A stretch of DNA of 64,000 nt from Streptomyces sp. CCM_MD2014. Lineage in GTDB: Bacteria; Actinomycetota; Actinomycetes; Streptomycetales; Streptomycetaceae. Each line of letters opens with the position of its first letter. Within the stretch, counting starts at the first letter, position 1. Of this stretch, positions 23,762 through 33,209 are shown one piece after another. The DNA is taken from assembly GCF_000772045.1 (NCBI RefSeq), contig NZ_CP009754.1:7750001-7814000 (forward strand). Direction: 5' to 3'. The notes under the pieces were generated by a model that saw only the letters and a program-made list of their open reading frames with translations, made no database searches and had not been told where the DNA came from. A program made the position numbers and the translations under genes.

Positions 23762-24904
23762 TCAGCGCGTACCGACCGCCGCGCGCACGGCCCGGCGGGC
23801 CAGCTGGCAGTCGTCGTGCAGCCGGCGCAGCAGCAACCGCTGCTCCTCGCCGGTCGGTGCGGCACCCGGATGGGCCGGCGCCGGCGCCGCCGCGACCGTG
23901 TCGTGCATCGAACGCTGCACGGCCGTCTCGTACGTACGGATCTCCCTGGTCAGGACGAGCATCAGGTTCACCAGGAACGCGTCGCGCGCCGCCGTGCCGT
24001 TCGCCTGGGCGATCTGGCTGATCTGACGGCGGGCCGCCGGGGCATCGCCGAGGACGGCCCACAGCGTCGCCAGGTCGTAGCCCGGCAGGTACCAGCCCGC
24101 GTGCTCCCAGTCCACCAGCACCGGACCGGCCGGGGACATGAGAACGTTGGACAGCAGCGCGTCACCGTGGCAGAACTGGCCCATGCCCTGGCGTCCGCCC
24201 GCGTGGGCGATGCCGTGCAGCAGCTTCTGCAGGTCGCCCAGGTCCCGGTCGGTGAGCAGTCCCAACTCGTGGTAGCGGGAGATCCGGGCCGCGTAGTCCA
24301 GCGGGGCGTCGAAGGTGCCGGCCGGCGGCCGCCACGCGTTCAGCCGGCAGACCGCTCCGATCGCCGCCCTGATGTCCGCCCGTGGCGGGGCTTCCAGGGG
24401 GTGGCGCTGCAGGGCCGCCACCCGCCCCGGCATCCGCTCGATCACCAGCGTGCCGTTGTCCGGATCCGCCGCGATCAGCCTCGGCACCCGCACCGGAGGG
24501 CGCTGCCGGACGAACGAGCGGTATGCCCCTATCTCGTGCCGGCTGCGCTCCGCCCACGCGGGGGAGTGGTCCACTAAACACTTGGCCACCGCCGTGCTGC
24601 GTCCGGTCGTACCGACGAGGAGCACGGACCGCCCGCTGCGCCGCAGCACCTGCACGGGGGAGAACTCCGGGCAGATCCGGTGCACGGCCGCGATCGCCGT
24701 GCGCAGTTGGGCCCCCTGAGGGCCGGACAGGTCGATTCTTCCGCTGAGCGGCTGTGAGCCGGGCCCCGCGCCGAGCCGCGCCCTGCCGGCCCCGAGCACC
24801 GGGGCCGCCGGACGCGCGGGGGCGAGATAGGGGCCGCCGCCCGCCGTCGGACGGGGGTGCAGCGAGCGCTGCGGGGCGGACACGGAGGACGATGCTGCGT
24901 ACAT
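23762..24904 (-). CDS. Aminoglycoside/choline phosphotransferase family kinase, contains TTA codon
   Basis: 380 residues from ATG 24904. The APH fold is shown by GQFCHGDALLSNVL (HGDxxxxN catalytic loop) and VLVDWEHAGWYLPGYDLATLW (metal-binding Asp, DWE). The N-terminal lobe has AVAKCLVDH with the ATP-binding Lys. The first about 65 residues are Pro/Ala/Gly rich. Substrate unknown; a resistance role should not be assumed, as many such kinases act on sugars or choline-like compounds. Leu110 is encoded by TTA (minus strand 24577-24575), so translation should depend on the bldA tRNA. Confidence 0.86.
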   Translation of the reverse strand: MYAASSSVSAPQRSLHPRPTAGGGPYLAPARPAAPVLGAGRARLGAGPGSQPLSGRIDLSGPQGAQLRTAIAAVHRICPEFSPVQVLRRSGRSVLLVGTTGRSTAVAKCLVDHSPAWAERSRHEIGAYRSFVRQRPPVRVPRLIAADPDNGTLVIERMPGRVAALQRHPLEAPPRADIRAAIGAVCRLNAWRPPAGTFDAPLDYAARISRYHELGLLTDRDLGDLQKLLHGIAHAGGRQGMGQFCHGDALLSNVLMSPAGPVLVDWEHAGWYLPGYDLATLWAVLGDAPAARRQISQIAQANGTAARDAFLVNLMLVLTREIRTYETAVQRSMHDTVAAAPAPAHPGAAPTGEEQRLLLRRLHDDCQLARRAVRAAVGTR

Positions 24905-25196
24905 GGGCGAGACAGATCCCTTCGTGTGCCTGCTGTGCCTGCCTGAAGAGCGGTGCCGGACCGTTCCGTTCGGTGCCGGCGCGCGCCTTCCGAAAGCCGT
25001 CGCGCCTCCCGACCGGCCGCCCGGGGCCACCCTGGGGAGTGTCCCCGCGGTGACCGGGTCGGGGTGGCGCATTCCTACCTGACACCCGGGCGCCCGTGGC
25101 ACACCATCTGGCGCACCCTGGCGAACGGTGGCGAATAGTCGCCCGGCAACCCGCACGGGGCTACTGTCAACTCAGCCGAGAACCTGGGGGCTTGAC

Positions 25197-26705
25197 GTGA
25201 GCAAAGAACCCAACACCCGTCTGTCGGACCTGTTCGGCCTGGCCGGCTGGTCCAAGGGCGAACTCGCGAGGCTGGTCAACCGGCAGGCGGCGGCCATGGG
25301 CCACCCCCAGCTGGCGACCGACACCTCGCGGGTGCGGCGGTGGATCGACATGGGAGAGATCCCGCGCGATCCGGTGCCGCGGGTGCTGGCGGTTCTGTTC
25401 ACCGAGCGTCTCGGCCGTGTCGTGACCATCGAGGACCTCGGTCTGGTCCGGCACGGGCGTGCGGGGAAACGGCCACAGGACGGGAGCGAAGAGCATCCCG
25501 ACGGTGTGCCGTGGGCGCCCGAGCGGACTGCGGCGGTCCTCACCGAATTCACGGGAATGGACCTCATGCTCAACCGACGCGGCTTGGTGGGCGCGGGCGC
25601 CGCGCTCGCCGCGGGCTCCGCACTCAGCAGCGCCATGCACGACTGGCTGCACACCGATCCGGTGCTGGCGGCCGACGCCCCCGACCTCCACCAACCCCTG
25701 CACGCCGACCCCGCCGGGTTCGACCGCTACGAGGCCGCCCCCATCGGGTCGCAGGAAGTGGAGGAACTGGAGCGCTCGGTCGAGGTGTTCCGGGCCTGGG
25801 ACGCCGCCCGTGGCGGCGGCCTCCAGCGCAAGGCCGTGGTGGGCCAGCTCAACGAGGTGGGCGGCATGCTCGCCTACCACCACCCACCCCATCTCCAGCG
25901 GCGTCTGTGGGGCGTCGCCGCCAACCTCGCCGTCCTCGCGGGCTGGATGTCGCACGACGTCGGCCTGGAGCCCACGGCCCAGAAGTACTTCGTCATCGCC
26001 GCACACGCCGCACGCGAGGGCGGTGACCGGCCCCGGGCGGGCGAGGCCCTGTCCCGGGCGGCCCGCCAGATGGTGCACCTGGGCAAGCCCGACGAGGCCC
26101 TGGACCTCATGAAGCTCGCCCAGTCCGGCTCCGGCGAGCAGGTACTGCCGCGCACCAAGGCCATGCTCTACACCATCGAGGCATGGGCGCAGGCCTCGAT
26201 GGGCAAGGGGCAGGCGATGCGCCGCACCCTGGGACGGGCCGAGGACCTCTTCGTCTCCGACAAGGCGGACGTGCCGCCCCCGGACTGGATGCAGACCTTC
26301 AAGGAGGAGGACCTGTACGGCATGCAGGCCCTGGCCTACCGGACGCTCGCCGAGTTCGAGCCGGGGGCCGCCGCGCACGCGCAGCACTACGCGGACAAGG
26401 CGCTGGCCCTCAGGATCGACGGCCGGCAGCGGTCGAAGATCTTCGACTATCTGTCGATGGCCTCCGCCTGCTTCATCGCCGACGACCCCGAGCAGGCCGA
26501 CCGGTACGCCCGCCTCGCCCTGGTCTCGATGGGGTCCAACTCCTCCCAGCGCACCTGGGACCGGCTGCGCCAGATGTACCGGCTCACCGCCGAGTACGCC
26601 GGCTATCCGAAGATCCAGGAGCTGCGCGAGGAGATCAAACTGGCGCTGCCCAAGGGCAAGTCACCGAAGGGGAAGGGACCGGACGGCACCGTCGCGCCCG
26701 CCTAG
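25197..26705 (+). CDS. nsdB: NsdB-like negative regulator of differentiation (TPR protein)
   Basis: 502 residues. Start GTG 25197 (VSKEPNTRLSDLF) with CTGGGGG upstream; the extension from 25128 is not conserved-looking. The N-terminal about 70 residues (GWSKGELARLVNRQA, DTSRVRRWIDMGEIPRD) are the DNA-binding-like head of the NsdA/NsdB family; the middle and C-terminus are helical TPR-like repeats (ALSRAARQMVHLGKPDEALD, ALAYRTLAEFEPGAAAHAQH). In S. coelicolor disruption of nsdB (SCO7252, from memory) raises actinorhodin production. A Lys/Gly-rich tail ends the protein. The last four bases overlap the convergent gene. Confidence 0.85.
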   Translation: MSKEPNTRLSDLFGLAGWSKGELARLVNRQAAAMGHPQLATDTSRVRRWIDMGEIPRDPVPRVLAVLFTERLGRVVTIEDLGLVRHGRAGKRPQDGSEEHPDGVPWAPERTAAVLTEFTGMDLMLNRRGLVGAGAALAAGSALSSAMHDWLHTDPVLAADAPDLHQPLHADPAGFDRYEAAPIGSQEVEELERSVEVFRAWDAARGGGLQRKAVVGQLNEVGGMLAYHHPPHLQRRLWGVAANLAVLAGWMSHDVGLEPTAQKYFVIAAHAAREGGDRPRAGEALSRAARQMVHLGKPDEALDLMKLAQSGSGEQVLPRTKAMLYTIEAWAQASMGKGQAMRRTLGRAEDLFVSDKADVPPPDWMQTFKEEDLYGMQALAYRTLAEFEPGAAAHAQHYADKALALRIDGRQRSKIFDYLSMASACFIADDPEQADRYARLALVSMGSNSSQRTWDRLRQMYRLTAEYAGYPKIQELREEIKLALPKGKSPKGKGPDGTVAPA

Positions 26706-27997
26706 GGCGTCACCCGGGCCACCAGGACGCAGGCGTCCCGACGACCCGGCGACTCACCGAGTTCACACATCACGATCCGTACGGCGTCCTGTGCCGAGTC
26801 CGCTCCGGTGAGGCGGGGGGCCAGCGAGAGGAGGTGCTCCACGGCGTCCGGCTCGAGTGCCCCGGTGTGCAGAAGCAGCAGGTCGCCCGCCTCGAGGGGT
26901 GCCTCGGCCTGCCCGGACGGCCCGTCCTGCCCGGGCAGCTCACGCCCCGTCCCGCCGCGGAACAGCAGCGGGGCGGGGCCTCGGGCGTGGGCCCACGTCA
27001 GGGTGCGGGTGAGCGGCCGGTAGCCGCAGTACACGCCGGCGCGCACCGGCGGCAGGGCGGTCGCCCCGCCCCATGCGCCGAGCCGTTCCCCGAGCCGCGC
27101 CGGCCGGGTGCCGGCCAGCGCCAGAGCGCGCAGGGCGCCGATGACCACCGCCGGCCCGTGCGCCTCGGCCCCCGGGTCCTCGAAGTCGCCCACGGTGAGG
27201 AGGGTTTCGCCGTCGGTGCCCAGTGAACAGGCGTCGTACCAGCCGCCGTACCGGGACCGGCCCGCCGTCGATGCGGACGGGAGGTGGGCGGCGGCCAGGG
27301 CCAGACCGGGCCGTCCCTCGTCCGGGAACCGCAGGAACTCGTGCCAGGGCGGCGGCGGAGGTCGCCGGAGCGAGTCACGGGTCTCGCTCACCGCCCGCTG
27401 GCTGCGGCGCAGTTCGCTGACGTCCCGCAGCACCGCCCACATCGACGCCGTGCTGCCGTCGGCGTCGAGGACGGGCTCACCCATCATGTGCACGGTGCGT
27501 ACGGCCCCGTCGGGGTGCACGACGCGGAACTCGCCGTCGATGGGGCGGCCGTCGACGAGGCAGTCGGTGACCATCGCGGTCAGTTTCGGGCGGTCCTCGG
27601 CCAGGACCAGGGAAGGGAGTTCGTCCAGGCTCAGCGGGACCGACGCGGGGTCGCGGCCCAGGATGTGGAAGAGCTCCCCGGACCACTCCGCCTCGTCCGT
27701 CAGCAGGTTCCACTCCGCGCTGCCGACCCGGCTGAGCAGCGAACCGGGGCGTGGCGCGGGCGCCGGACCGTCCCGCAACTGGGCCAAGTGGGCGTCAAGG
27801 TCCGTGAGTTGGTGCAGCGCCAGGTCGTACAGCGCGCGCTGCCAGCGCCCCCGGGGGTCCGCCGCGTCCTCCTGGCTGTCCCGCCGTACCGCGTCCACGT
27901 CGCCCCGCAGCCGCCGGGCCTGCGATATGAGCGCCTCGACCGAGCCGTTCCCCGGTGGCTGGGCGGCCGGGTGGTCCGCGGAGAGATGGGACGACAT
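26702..27997 (-). CDS. PAS domain protein with degenerate PP2C/SpoIIE-like domain
   Basis: 431 residues. Residues about 90-205 form a PAS domain (EWNLLTDEAEWSGELFHILG, FRVVHPDGAVRTVHMMGEPV, WAVLRDVSELRRSQRAV). The C-terminal about 215 residues resemble a PP2C/SpoIIE phosphatase (YGGWYDACSLGTDGETLLTV, GDLLLLHTGALEP) but the usual metal-binding Asp-Gly pairs are partly replaced (GDFEDPGAEAHG rather than GDVxGHG), so phosphatase activity is doubtful. Such proteins normally oppose HATPase anti-sigma kinases; a link to the sigL locus is speculation. Confidence 0.78.
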   Translation of the reverse strand: MSSHLSADHPAAQPPGNGSVEALISQARRLRGDVDAVRRDSQEDAADPRGRWQRALYDLALHQLTDLDAHLAQLRDGPAPAPRPGSLLSRVGSAEWNLLTDEAEWSGELFHILGRDPASVPLSLDELPSLVLAEDRPKLTAMVTDCLVDGRPIDGEFRVVHPDGAVRTVHMMGEPVLDADGSTASMWAVLRDVSELRRSQRAVSETRDSLRRPPPPPWHEFLRFPDEGRPGLALAAAHLPSASTAGRSRYGGWYDACSLGTDGETLLTVGDFEDPGAEAHGPAVVIGALRALALAGTRPARLGERLGAWGGATALPPVRAGVYCGYRPLTRTLTWAHARGPAPLLFRGGTGRELPGQDGPSGQAEAPLEAGDLLLLHTGALEPDAVEHLLSLAPRLTGADSAQDAVRIVMCELGESPGRRDACVLVARVTP

Positions 27998-28269
27998 GAC
28001 GCACTCCGATGTGCTGACGGTACGACCAAGGCGGAACCGAGGCGGGCGGAAGGACCGTTATGACTGTTGCACAGCCCGCCACGCCCCGTAAGGGATTTGG
28101 CAACACACGATACGGTGGTGCTTCCGGCATATGCCACAGTCTTCCCGGAGTGACGTGCCTACGCATTCGGCGTGCCCGGGTCCAGGGGCAAGTCGTAGGC
28201 GTACTACGCGACTTGGGGAGGGTCCGGACCCCGGAGCGTCGTCGCCCTGGAGTTCGACGAACCCGTGTT

Positions 28270-29289
28270 CTATGCCGGAGTCCGGAGGGCCGGGCGGGGT
28301 GCCAGTTCGACGGGCGTGCGCGCGCCCGTCTCCAGGGATCGGACCCCGGCCTCGGCGACCGCGGCGGCGGCGTAGCCGTCCCAGGTGCCGGGCCCGGTGA
28401 CCCGGCCCTGCCGGGTGGCGTCCACCCAGCTCTGCACCTCGCGGTCGTAGGCGTCCGCGAACCGCACCAGATAGTCCTGCGGCACCTCCTCCCGCGCGCC
28501 GCCGGCCGCCGTCACCACCATGGTGTGCGCCTCGCCGATCCGGGCGCTGCCGGACTCGCAGACGGCCTCGCACCGCACCTCGTAGCCGAAGCCGCAGTTG
28601 ACGAAGACCTCCACGTCCACCACGGCGCCGCCCTCGGTCTCGAAGAGCACGAACTGAGGATCGAGCAGGCCTTCGGGCGCACCCGCCGACGGGCGCGGAC
28701 GCAGCACCGTGACGGCACTGATCTCCTGGCCGAGCAGCCAGCGGGCCGCGTCGATCTCGTGCGACACGGAGCTGTTGACGAGCATCGCCGAGGTGAAGTG
28801 CGGCGGAGAGGAGACGTTGCGGTGCACGCAGTGCAGCATCAGCGGCCGGCCCAGCCGTCCGCCGTCCAGCAGGGACTTGAGCTGCCGGTACTCGGCGTCG
28901 TACCGCCGCATGAACCCGATCTGCGCCAGCCTCCGGCCGAGACGTGCCTCGGCCTCCACCACGCGCAGCGCGCCCGCGCTGTCCGGCACCATCGGCTTCT
29001 CGCACAGGACCGGCAGCCCCCGCGCGAAGGCGGCCCGCAGCGCCTCCTCGTGCGCCTCGCCGGGCGAGGCGATCAGGACGGCCTCGACGCCCGGCGCGTC
29101 CAGCGCGGCCTCGGCCTCCGTGTGCACGAAGACCCCGTCGATGCCGGCCACGGCCTCCTTCGCCCGCTCGGCCTCGGGATCCGCCACCGCGGCGACCCGG
29201 GCGCCGCTCACCACCCGGTCCAGGCGTCGTACGTGGTCGGCACCCATGTGGCCCGCGCCCAGGACCGCCACACCCAGAAGTTCACTCAC
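28270..29289 (-). CDS. Gfo/Idh/MocA family NAD(P)-dependent oxidoreductase
   Basis: 339 residues from GTG 29289 (VSELLGVAVLGAGHMGADH). The N-terminal Rossmann fold has VAVLGAGHMG and the signature LCEKPM; the C-terminal domain has VSHEIDAARWLLG, where the His is the usual catalytic residue, and QIGFMRRYDAEY. It resembles myo-inositol 2-dehydrogenase, but no inositol catabolism genes are adjacent, so the sugar substrate is unknown. The 272 bases to the PAS gene contain no gene that I can support. Confidence 0.9.
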   Translation of the reverse strand: MSELLGVAVLGAGHMGADHVRRLDRVVSGARVAAVADPEAERAKEAVAGIDGVFVHTEAEAALDAPGVEAVLIASPGEAHEEALRAAFARGLPVLCEKPMVPDSAGALRVVEAEARLGRRLAQIGFMRRYDAEYRQLKSLLDGGRLGRPLMLHCVHRNVSSPPHFTSAMLVNSSVSHEIDAARWLLGQEISAVTVLRPRPSAGAPEGLLDPQFVLFETEGGAVVDVEVFVNCGFGYEVRCEAVCESGSARIGEAHTMVVTAAGGAREEVPQDYLVRFADAYDREVQSWVDATRQGRVTGPGTWDGYAAAAVAEAGVRSLETGARTPVELAPRPALRTPA

Positions 29290-29408
29290 GCCGCACCCGC
29301 TCCTTCGCCGTCCGCCGCACCCGCGAGCAGCGGGTACGTGTACGGCGAACAGGCTTTCACGCCCGTCAAGAGTCACGGGAGGGCCGGTTCCCGGGTGCGG
29401 TGCGGGCG

Positions 29409-30503
29409 TCAGTACCGCAGCACGCCCGCGATGCCGTCCGCGTCCCCGAGCGTGCCGTCCGGCACGAAGCGCACCTCGGCGCCCGTCTCCAGGCACTGCT
29501 CGACGATCTCGTCCACGATGTCCTCCCGGGCGTCGAGATCGCCGTCCTCCGCCGGGAGCAGGTGCTCGCCGTCGTCGCGCATCGTGACCTTGAAGTTCTC
29601 CTCGACTGCCAGCAGGCGGACGCGGCCCGTGCGGGCGCTCTCCCACAACTCGTCGACCCCGGCCGCGAAATCCTTGCGGCCGCGCGCCGCGTCCAGTTCC
29701 CTGGCCAGCGCCCGGACCGCCCCGCGCGCCTCGTCCTCGAGCACCGGCCGCACCGCCTGCCACACCGCCTCGGCGGAACCGTGCGCGAGCCCGCCGTGCG
29801 GGACGAGCACCGCCTGTGCGGCGAGTGCGCCCGCCTCGTCGAACAGGGAGAGGGCCGGTTCGGGACCGGTGACGTACAGCGGACGGGGGTGCGTGCGCAG
29901 CACCTTGCCCATCGCGGCGTCGGCGTCGCGCAGGAACCTGCGGGTGCCCTCGTCCCGGAACGTGCTCGGCGCGTCGCCGATCCGCTCCTGGCGTTCGGGG
30001 TCGAAGTCCTCCGCGGGCCGGTCCAGCGGGAAGCCTCCGAGGTGCTCCTCCACGACCCGGCCCGCACCGCCGCTCCAGAGCTTGACGCGGTCGGCGGCGA
30101 CCGACAGGACCCAGAACGGCCGCTCCGCGGCCTGCGCGGCGACGAGGTTGCGGGTCAGGAAGGTGTCCGAGAGGACCACCCGCTCGGGCACGGAACGGCT
30201 CAGCGTCCAGACCTGGTGCTCGCCGGGGGCGGCGAAGATGGCCAGACCGTCCTCGGCGTACGTCAGGTCGACCTCGGCCATGGCCCGGTCGAGTTCGCGG
30301 GACACCTCCGCGCGGCGGTCGCGGCTGACCGACGGATCCTCCTCCAGTTGCTTCTTGGCGGCGGCGACCGCGTTGCGCAGCCGGACCCGGTCCTGGGCGT
30401 TGTCCGGTTCACGGCGATGCGTCGGCGTCAGAACGGACACGGCCGGGTACGGGCGGGGGCGCCGCAGCCCGGCGAGGGTGGCGGGACTCAGATCGTGCTC
30501 CAT
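29409..30503 (-). CDS. baeRF family 3-like protein (bacterial eRF1-like)
   Basis: 364 residues. The fold is recognised by the eRF1/Pelota-like middle and end: AAQAAERPFWVLSVAADRVK, LYVTGPEPALSLFDEAG, and VDELWESARTGRVRLLAVEE. These bacterial release-factor-1 archaeo-eukaryotic-like (baeRF) proteins are proposed to act on stalled ribosomes or in stress, but lack experimental assignment. TATCGT six bases before ATG 30503 suggests leaderless transcription. Confidence 0.8.
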   Translation of the reverse strand: MEHDLSPATLAGLRRPRPYPAVSVLTPTHRREPDNAQDRVRLRNAVAAAKKQLEEDPSVSRDRRAEVSRELDRAMAEVDLTYAEDGLAIFAAPGEHQVWTLSRSVPERVVLSDTFLTRNLVAAQAAERPFWVLSVAADRVKLWSGGAGRVVEEHLGGFPLDRPAEDFDPERQERIGDAPSTFRDEGTRRFLRDADAAMGKVLRTHPRPLYVTGPEPALSLFDEAGALAAQAVLVPHGGLAHGSAEAVWQAVRPVLEDEARGAVRALARELDAARGRKDFAAGVDELWESARTGRVRLLAVEENFKVTMRDDGEHLLPAEDGDLDAREDIVDEIVEQCLETGAEVRFVPDGTLGDADGIAGVLRY

Positions 30504-30555
30504 GTCAGCACGATAGGACGCATGGGCATATCGGGCATTCGGAGCGGGCGGCCGC

Positions 30556-32205
30556 TCAGCGCGACCCTTCGCCGGCGGACTCGGGGCCGCAGGAGCTGCC
30601 GTCGGGCGGGAGGGAGCCGTACAGCAGGAAGTCGTCGACCTTGCGGTGCACGCACTCGGAGGACGCGTAGCCGGTGTGGCCCTCGCCCCGGTTGTCCAGG
30701 ACGACGGCGGAGGGGCCGAGCCGGTCGGCCGTCTCCGTCGTCCAGCGGTACGGCGTGGCCGGGTCGCCGCGGGTGCCGACCAGCAGCATCTTCGCGGTGT
30801 CGAGGTCCTTCACCTCGTCCCGGATGTAGTCCGTTCCCTTGGGCCGGCCGTAGCACATGAGCACCTGGGTGAGCCGGTAGCGGCCGAAGACCGGCGAGGC
30901 CTCCTCGTACCGCGCGCGCAGTCGTCCGAGGGACGCGGTGACCTGGGCGGCGGTGGGGCGGTCGGGGTCGTCCGCGCAGTTGATCGCCATCAGGGCGGCC
31001 GGGAGGTTGTCCATGGGGACGTCCTCCTCGGCGGTGAGTCCGGCGCCGCCCTTGTCCTCCGGGGCCGGTGCACGGACCGGCGCACGGACCGGGAAGGTGA
31101 CGCCGCCGGACGAGAAACTCTCCAGGCCGCCGGTGTCACCGGCCTCCAGCAGCTGCGCGAGCGCCCGCTCCAGCGAGGGCCACAGCTCCCGGCTGTACAG
31201 CGCCTGACCGATCGCGCCGACCATGTCCTGCCCGGTGAACGGCTCGCCGAAGGCCGACGGCACAGGGTCGGAGTCGAGGGAGCCGACGAGCCGCACGACC
31301 TGGTCCCGGGCGCTGCGGGCGTCCTGGCCGAACGGGCAGGCGACGTCCTCGACGCACCAGTCGAGGAAGTTGTCCAGCGCGGTCTGCTGCCCCCGTGCGC
31401 CGGCCAGTCCCTGCTCGGTCAGCGGTTCCGTCAGCGTGTCCACGCCGTCGAGCACCATCCGGCCGACCTTGTCAGGGAACTGGGCCGCGTACACCGCACC
31501 CAGCCGCGTCCCGTAGGAGAAGCCCAGGTAGTTGAGCCGGTCGTCGCCGAGCGCCCGGCGCATCACGTCCATGTCGCGCGCGGCGTCGACCGTGCCGATG
31601 TGGGGCAGCACGGGACCGGAGTACTTGACGCATTCGGCCGCCGCGTCCCGCAGCCGCTTCAGCGCCTCGTCCGGGTCGGCCGTTCCCTCGTCGCTGTCCG
31701 TCGCCTCCATGATCTTCAGGGTGGCCGGTCCGCAGGAGACCGGCGAGGAGCGGCCGACGCCGCGCGGATCGAAGGTCACGACGTCGTAGCCGTTGGTGAG
31801 GTGCATGAACTCGTTGCCGCCGACGGCGAGTTCGTTCACACCGGAACCGCCGGGGCCCCCGAAGTTCAGCAGGACCGAGCCCCGGGAGTGGCCGGTCGCC
31901 CGGTAGCGGGCGAGGGCGATGTCGAGGGTCCTGCCCTCGGGGCGCGCATAGTCGACGGGGACGGTGACCTTGCCGCACTGCAGGTCCTTCGGCATCTCCG
32001 TGCCCTCGCACGCCGACCACTTGATCTTCTGGTCGTAGAACCCGGACAGACCGGATCCGGCATCCCGCACGGCCGCCGAGTAAGCCGTGGTCGCGGCGTT
32101 CGCGGCGTTCGCGGCGGGCAGTCCCGTACCCAGCAGGGCCAGGCCGAGCGCCCCGGTGACCGCGCAGCGCCGGACCGAGCGCCGAGTCTCCAGCTTGGCC
32201 TGCAT
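30556..32205 (-). CDS. Secreted tripeptidyl aminopeptidase (alpha/beta hydrolase, Tap/Slp family)
   Basis: 549 residues. An N-terminal signal peptide (RRCAVTGALGLALLGTGLP, cleavage near ANAANA) leads to an alpha/beta hydrolase. Oxyanion segment NFGGPGGSG, Arg-rich DPRGVGRSSPVSC, nucleophile in GFSYGTRLG, and catalytic Asp/His in VGTRGDPATPY and RGEGHTGYASSECV. The C-terminal part is the TAP-like domain. It matches Streptomyces Tap/SlpD/SlpE enzymes that release tripeptides from the N-termini of extracellular proteins. Start ATG 32205. Confidence 0.92.
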   Translation of the reverse strand: MQAKLETRRSVRRCAVTGALGLALLGTGLPAANAANAATTAYSAAVRDAGSGLSGFYDQKIKWSACEGTEMPKDLQCGKVTVPVDYARPEGRTLDIALARYRATGHSRGSVLLNFGGPGGSGVNELAVGGNEFMHLTNGYDVVTFDPRGVGRSSPVSCGPATLKIMEATDSDEGTADPDEALKRLRDAAAECVKYSGPVLPHIGTVDAARDMDVMRRALGDDRLNYLGFSYGTRLGAVYAAQFPDKVGRMVLDGVDTLTEPLTEQGLAGARGQQTALDNFLDWCVEDVACPFGQDARSARDQVVRLVGSLDSDPVPSAFGEPFTGQDMVGAIGQALYSRELWPSLERALAQLLEAGDTGGLESFSSGGVTFPVRAPVRAPAPEDKGGAGLTAEEDVPMDNLPAALMAINCADDPDRPTAAQVTASLGRLRARYEEASPVFGRYRLTQVLMCYGRPKGTDYIRDEVKDLDTAKMLLVGTRGDPATPYRWTTETADRLGPSAVVLDNRGEGHTGYASSECVHRKVDDFLLYGSLPPDGSSCGPESAGEGSR

Positions 32206-32438
32206 CGATGCCTCCCGGGCGCCCCGTCGCGGACCGGTGGCCGGCGCCCTCGCTCACCATAAGCGGGCTTCGCACCCGGCGCCTCCGGGCGGCAGGGCAC
32301 CGGTCGGTGCACCGCTTGTTCGATGAACCGCCCACTCGATGGGGTGAAAGACCGATAAGCCATAACTCGGATGGTGCGCCCGCGGTTTAACCGGTGCGGG
32401 CGAACGCCCGCGACCATGTCTGGAAGGCAGGGAACCTC

Positions 32439-33167
32439 ATGAGAAGGGTTACCCGAAACGGTGTGTTCGCCGTCGCCGCGTCGGGCGCGCTCGCCGTGAC
32501 GATGCCGGCGTACGCGGCGTTCGCGTCCGACGGTGCCGGCGCCGACGGATCCGCGGCCGGCTCCCCGGGGCTGGTCTCCGGCAACACCGTTCAGCTCCCG
32601 GTGGACGTGCCGGTCAACGTGTGCGGCAACACCGTGAACGTGGTGGGGCTCCTCAACCCGGCCGCGGGCAACGGCTGCGCCGACACCGGGGAGAAGCAGG
32701 CGCCGCGCCCGGGCGCGGCGGGCCGTGCGGCAGACACTTCGGACGGTACGTCCGGGAGCGCCTCCGGCGGCACGTCGGGCGGCGCGGTGGCCGAGGCACG
32801 CGCACAGGATTCGCCGGGTGTGCTCTCCGGCAACGGCGTGCAGCTGCCGGTGCACCTCCCGGTGAACGTCAGCGGCAACAGCGTTAACGTGGTCGGCGTC
32901 GGCAACCCGGCCGTCGGCAACGAGTCGGTGAACGGCTCCGGCGACCACCCGGAGCCCGTCCGGCCCCCGGCCCGGCCCGAGCCGTCCGCCCCCGAGGAGG
33001 AGCGCACCGGGCCCGAAGCGTCCCCGCACGCCGCCCCGCCGCGGGAACAGGTCTCCCTCGCCCACACCGGGGCGGACGCGACCCTGCCGGCCCTCGCCGG
33101 CGCCGCCGCGCTCGTGCTGGGCGGAGCCGCCCTCCACCGGCGCTTCCGTCCGGGCGCCGAGGGCTGA
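32439..33167 (+). CDS. chpB: Long chaplin with sortase signal
   Basis: 242 residues. Signal peptide (RNGVFAVAASGALAVTMPAY), chaplin domain 1 (about 45-85: SPGLVSGNTVQLPVDVPVNV, CGNTVNVVGLLNPAAGNGC), a Ser/Gly linker, chaplin domain 2 (about 125-165: VLSGNGVQLPVHLPVNVSGN), a Pro/Glu-rich spacer, then the sorting signal LAHTG, a hydrophobic helix and basic tail. Chaplins are amyloid-forming hydrophobic proteins coating aerial hyphae; long ones are wall-anchored by sortase. Domain 1 has its two Cys, but domain 2 has Ser and Glu or Val at those places. Start ATG 32439 rather than the in-frame start at 32394. I equate it with chpB by neighbourhood. Confidence 0.93.
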   Translation: MRRVTRNGVFAVAASGALAVTMPAYAAFASDGAGADGSAAGSPGLVSGNTVQLPVDVPVNVCGNTVNVVGLLNPAAGNGCADTGEKQAPRPGAAGRAADTSDGTSGSASGGTSGGAVAEARAQDSPGVLSGNGVQLPVHLPVNVSGNSVNVVGVGNPAVGNESVNGSGDHPEPVRPPARPEPSAPEEERTGPEASPHAAPPREQVSLAHTGADATLPALAGAAALVLGGAALHRRFRPGAEG

Positions 33168-33177
33168 ACGTGCCGAT

Positions 33178-33207
33178 CGGGGCGCCCCGGTCCGGGCGGG
33201 CGCCCCG
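33178..33207. terminator. 10-bp hairpin between convergent chpB and deaminase genes
   Basis: CGGGGCGCCC (33178-33187) and GGGCGCCCCG (33198-33207) with a 10-nt loop, 10 bases after the chpB stop and three before the deaminase stop; probably serves both genes. Confidence 0.65.
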
Positions 33208-33209
33208 GG

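Noticed and set aside
28060..30516. 818-codon open frame on the plus strand
   Set aside because: It is antisense to the Gfo/Idh/MocA and baeRF genes, with Ser/Arg-rich shadow composition and no start signals; high GC makes such frames common.
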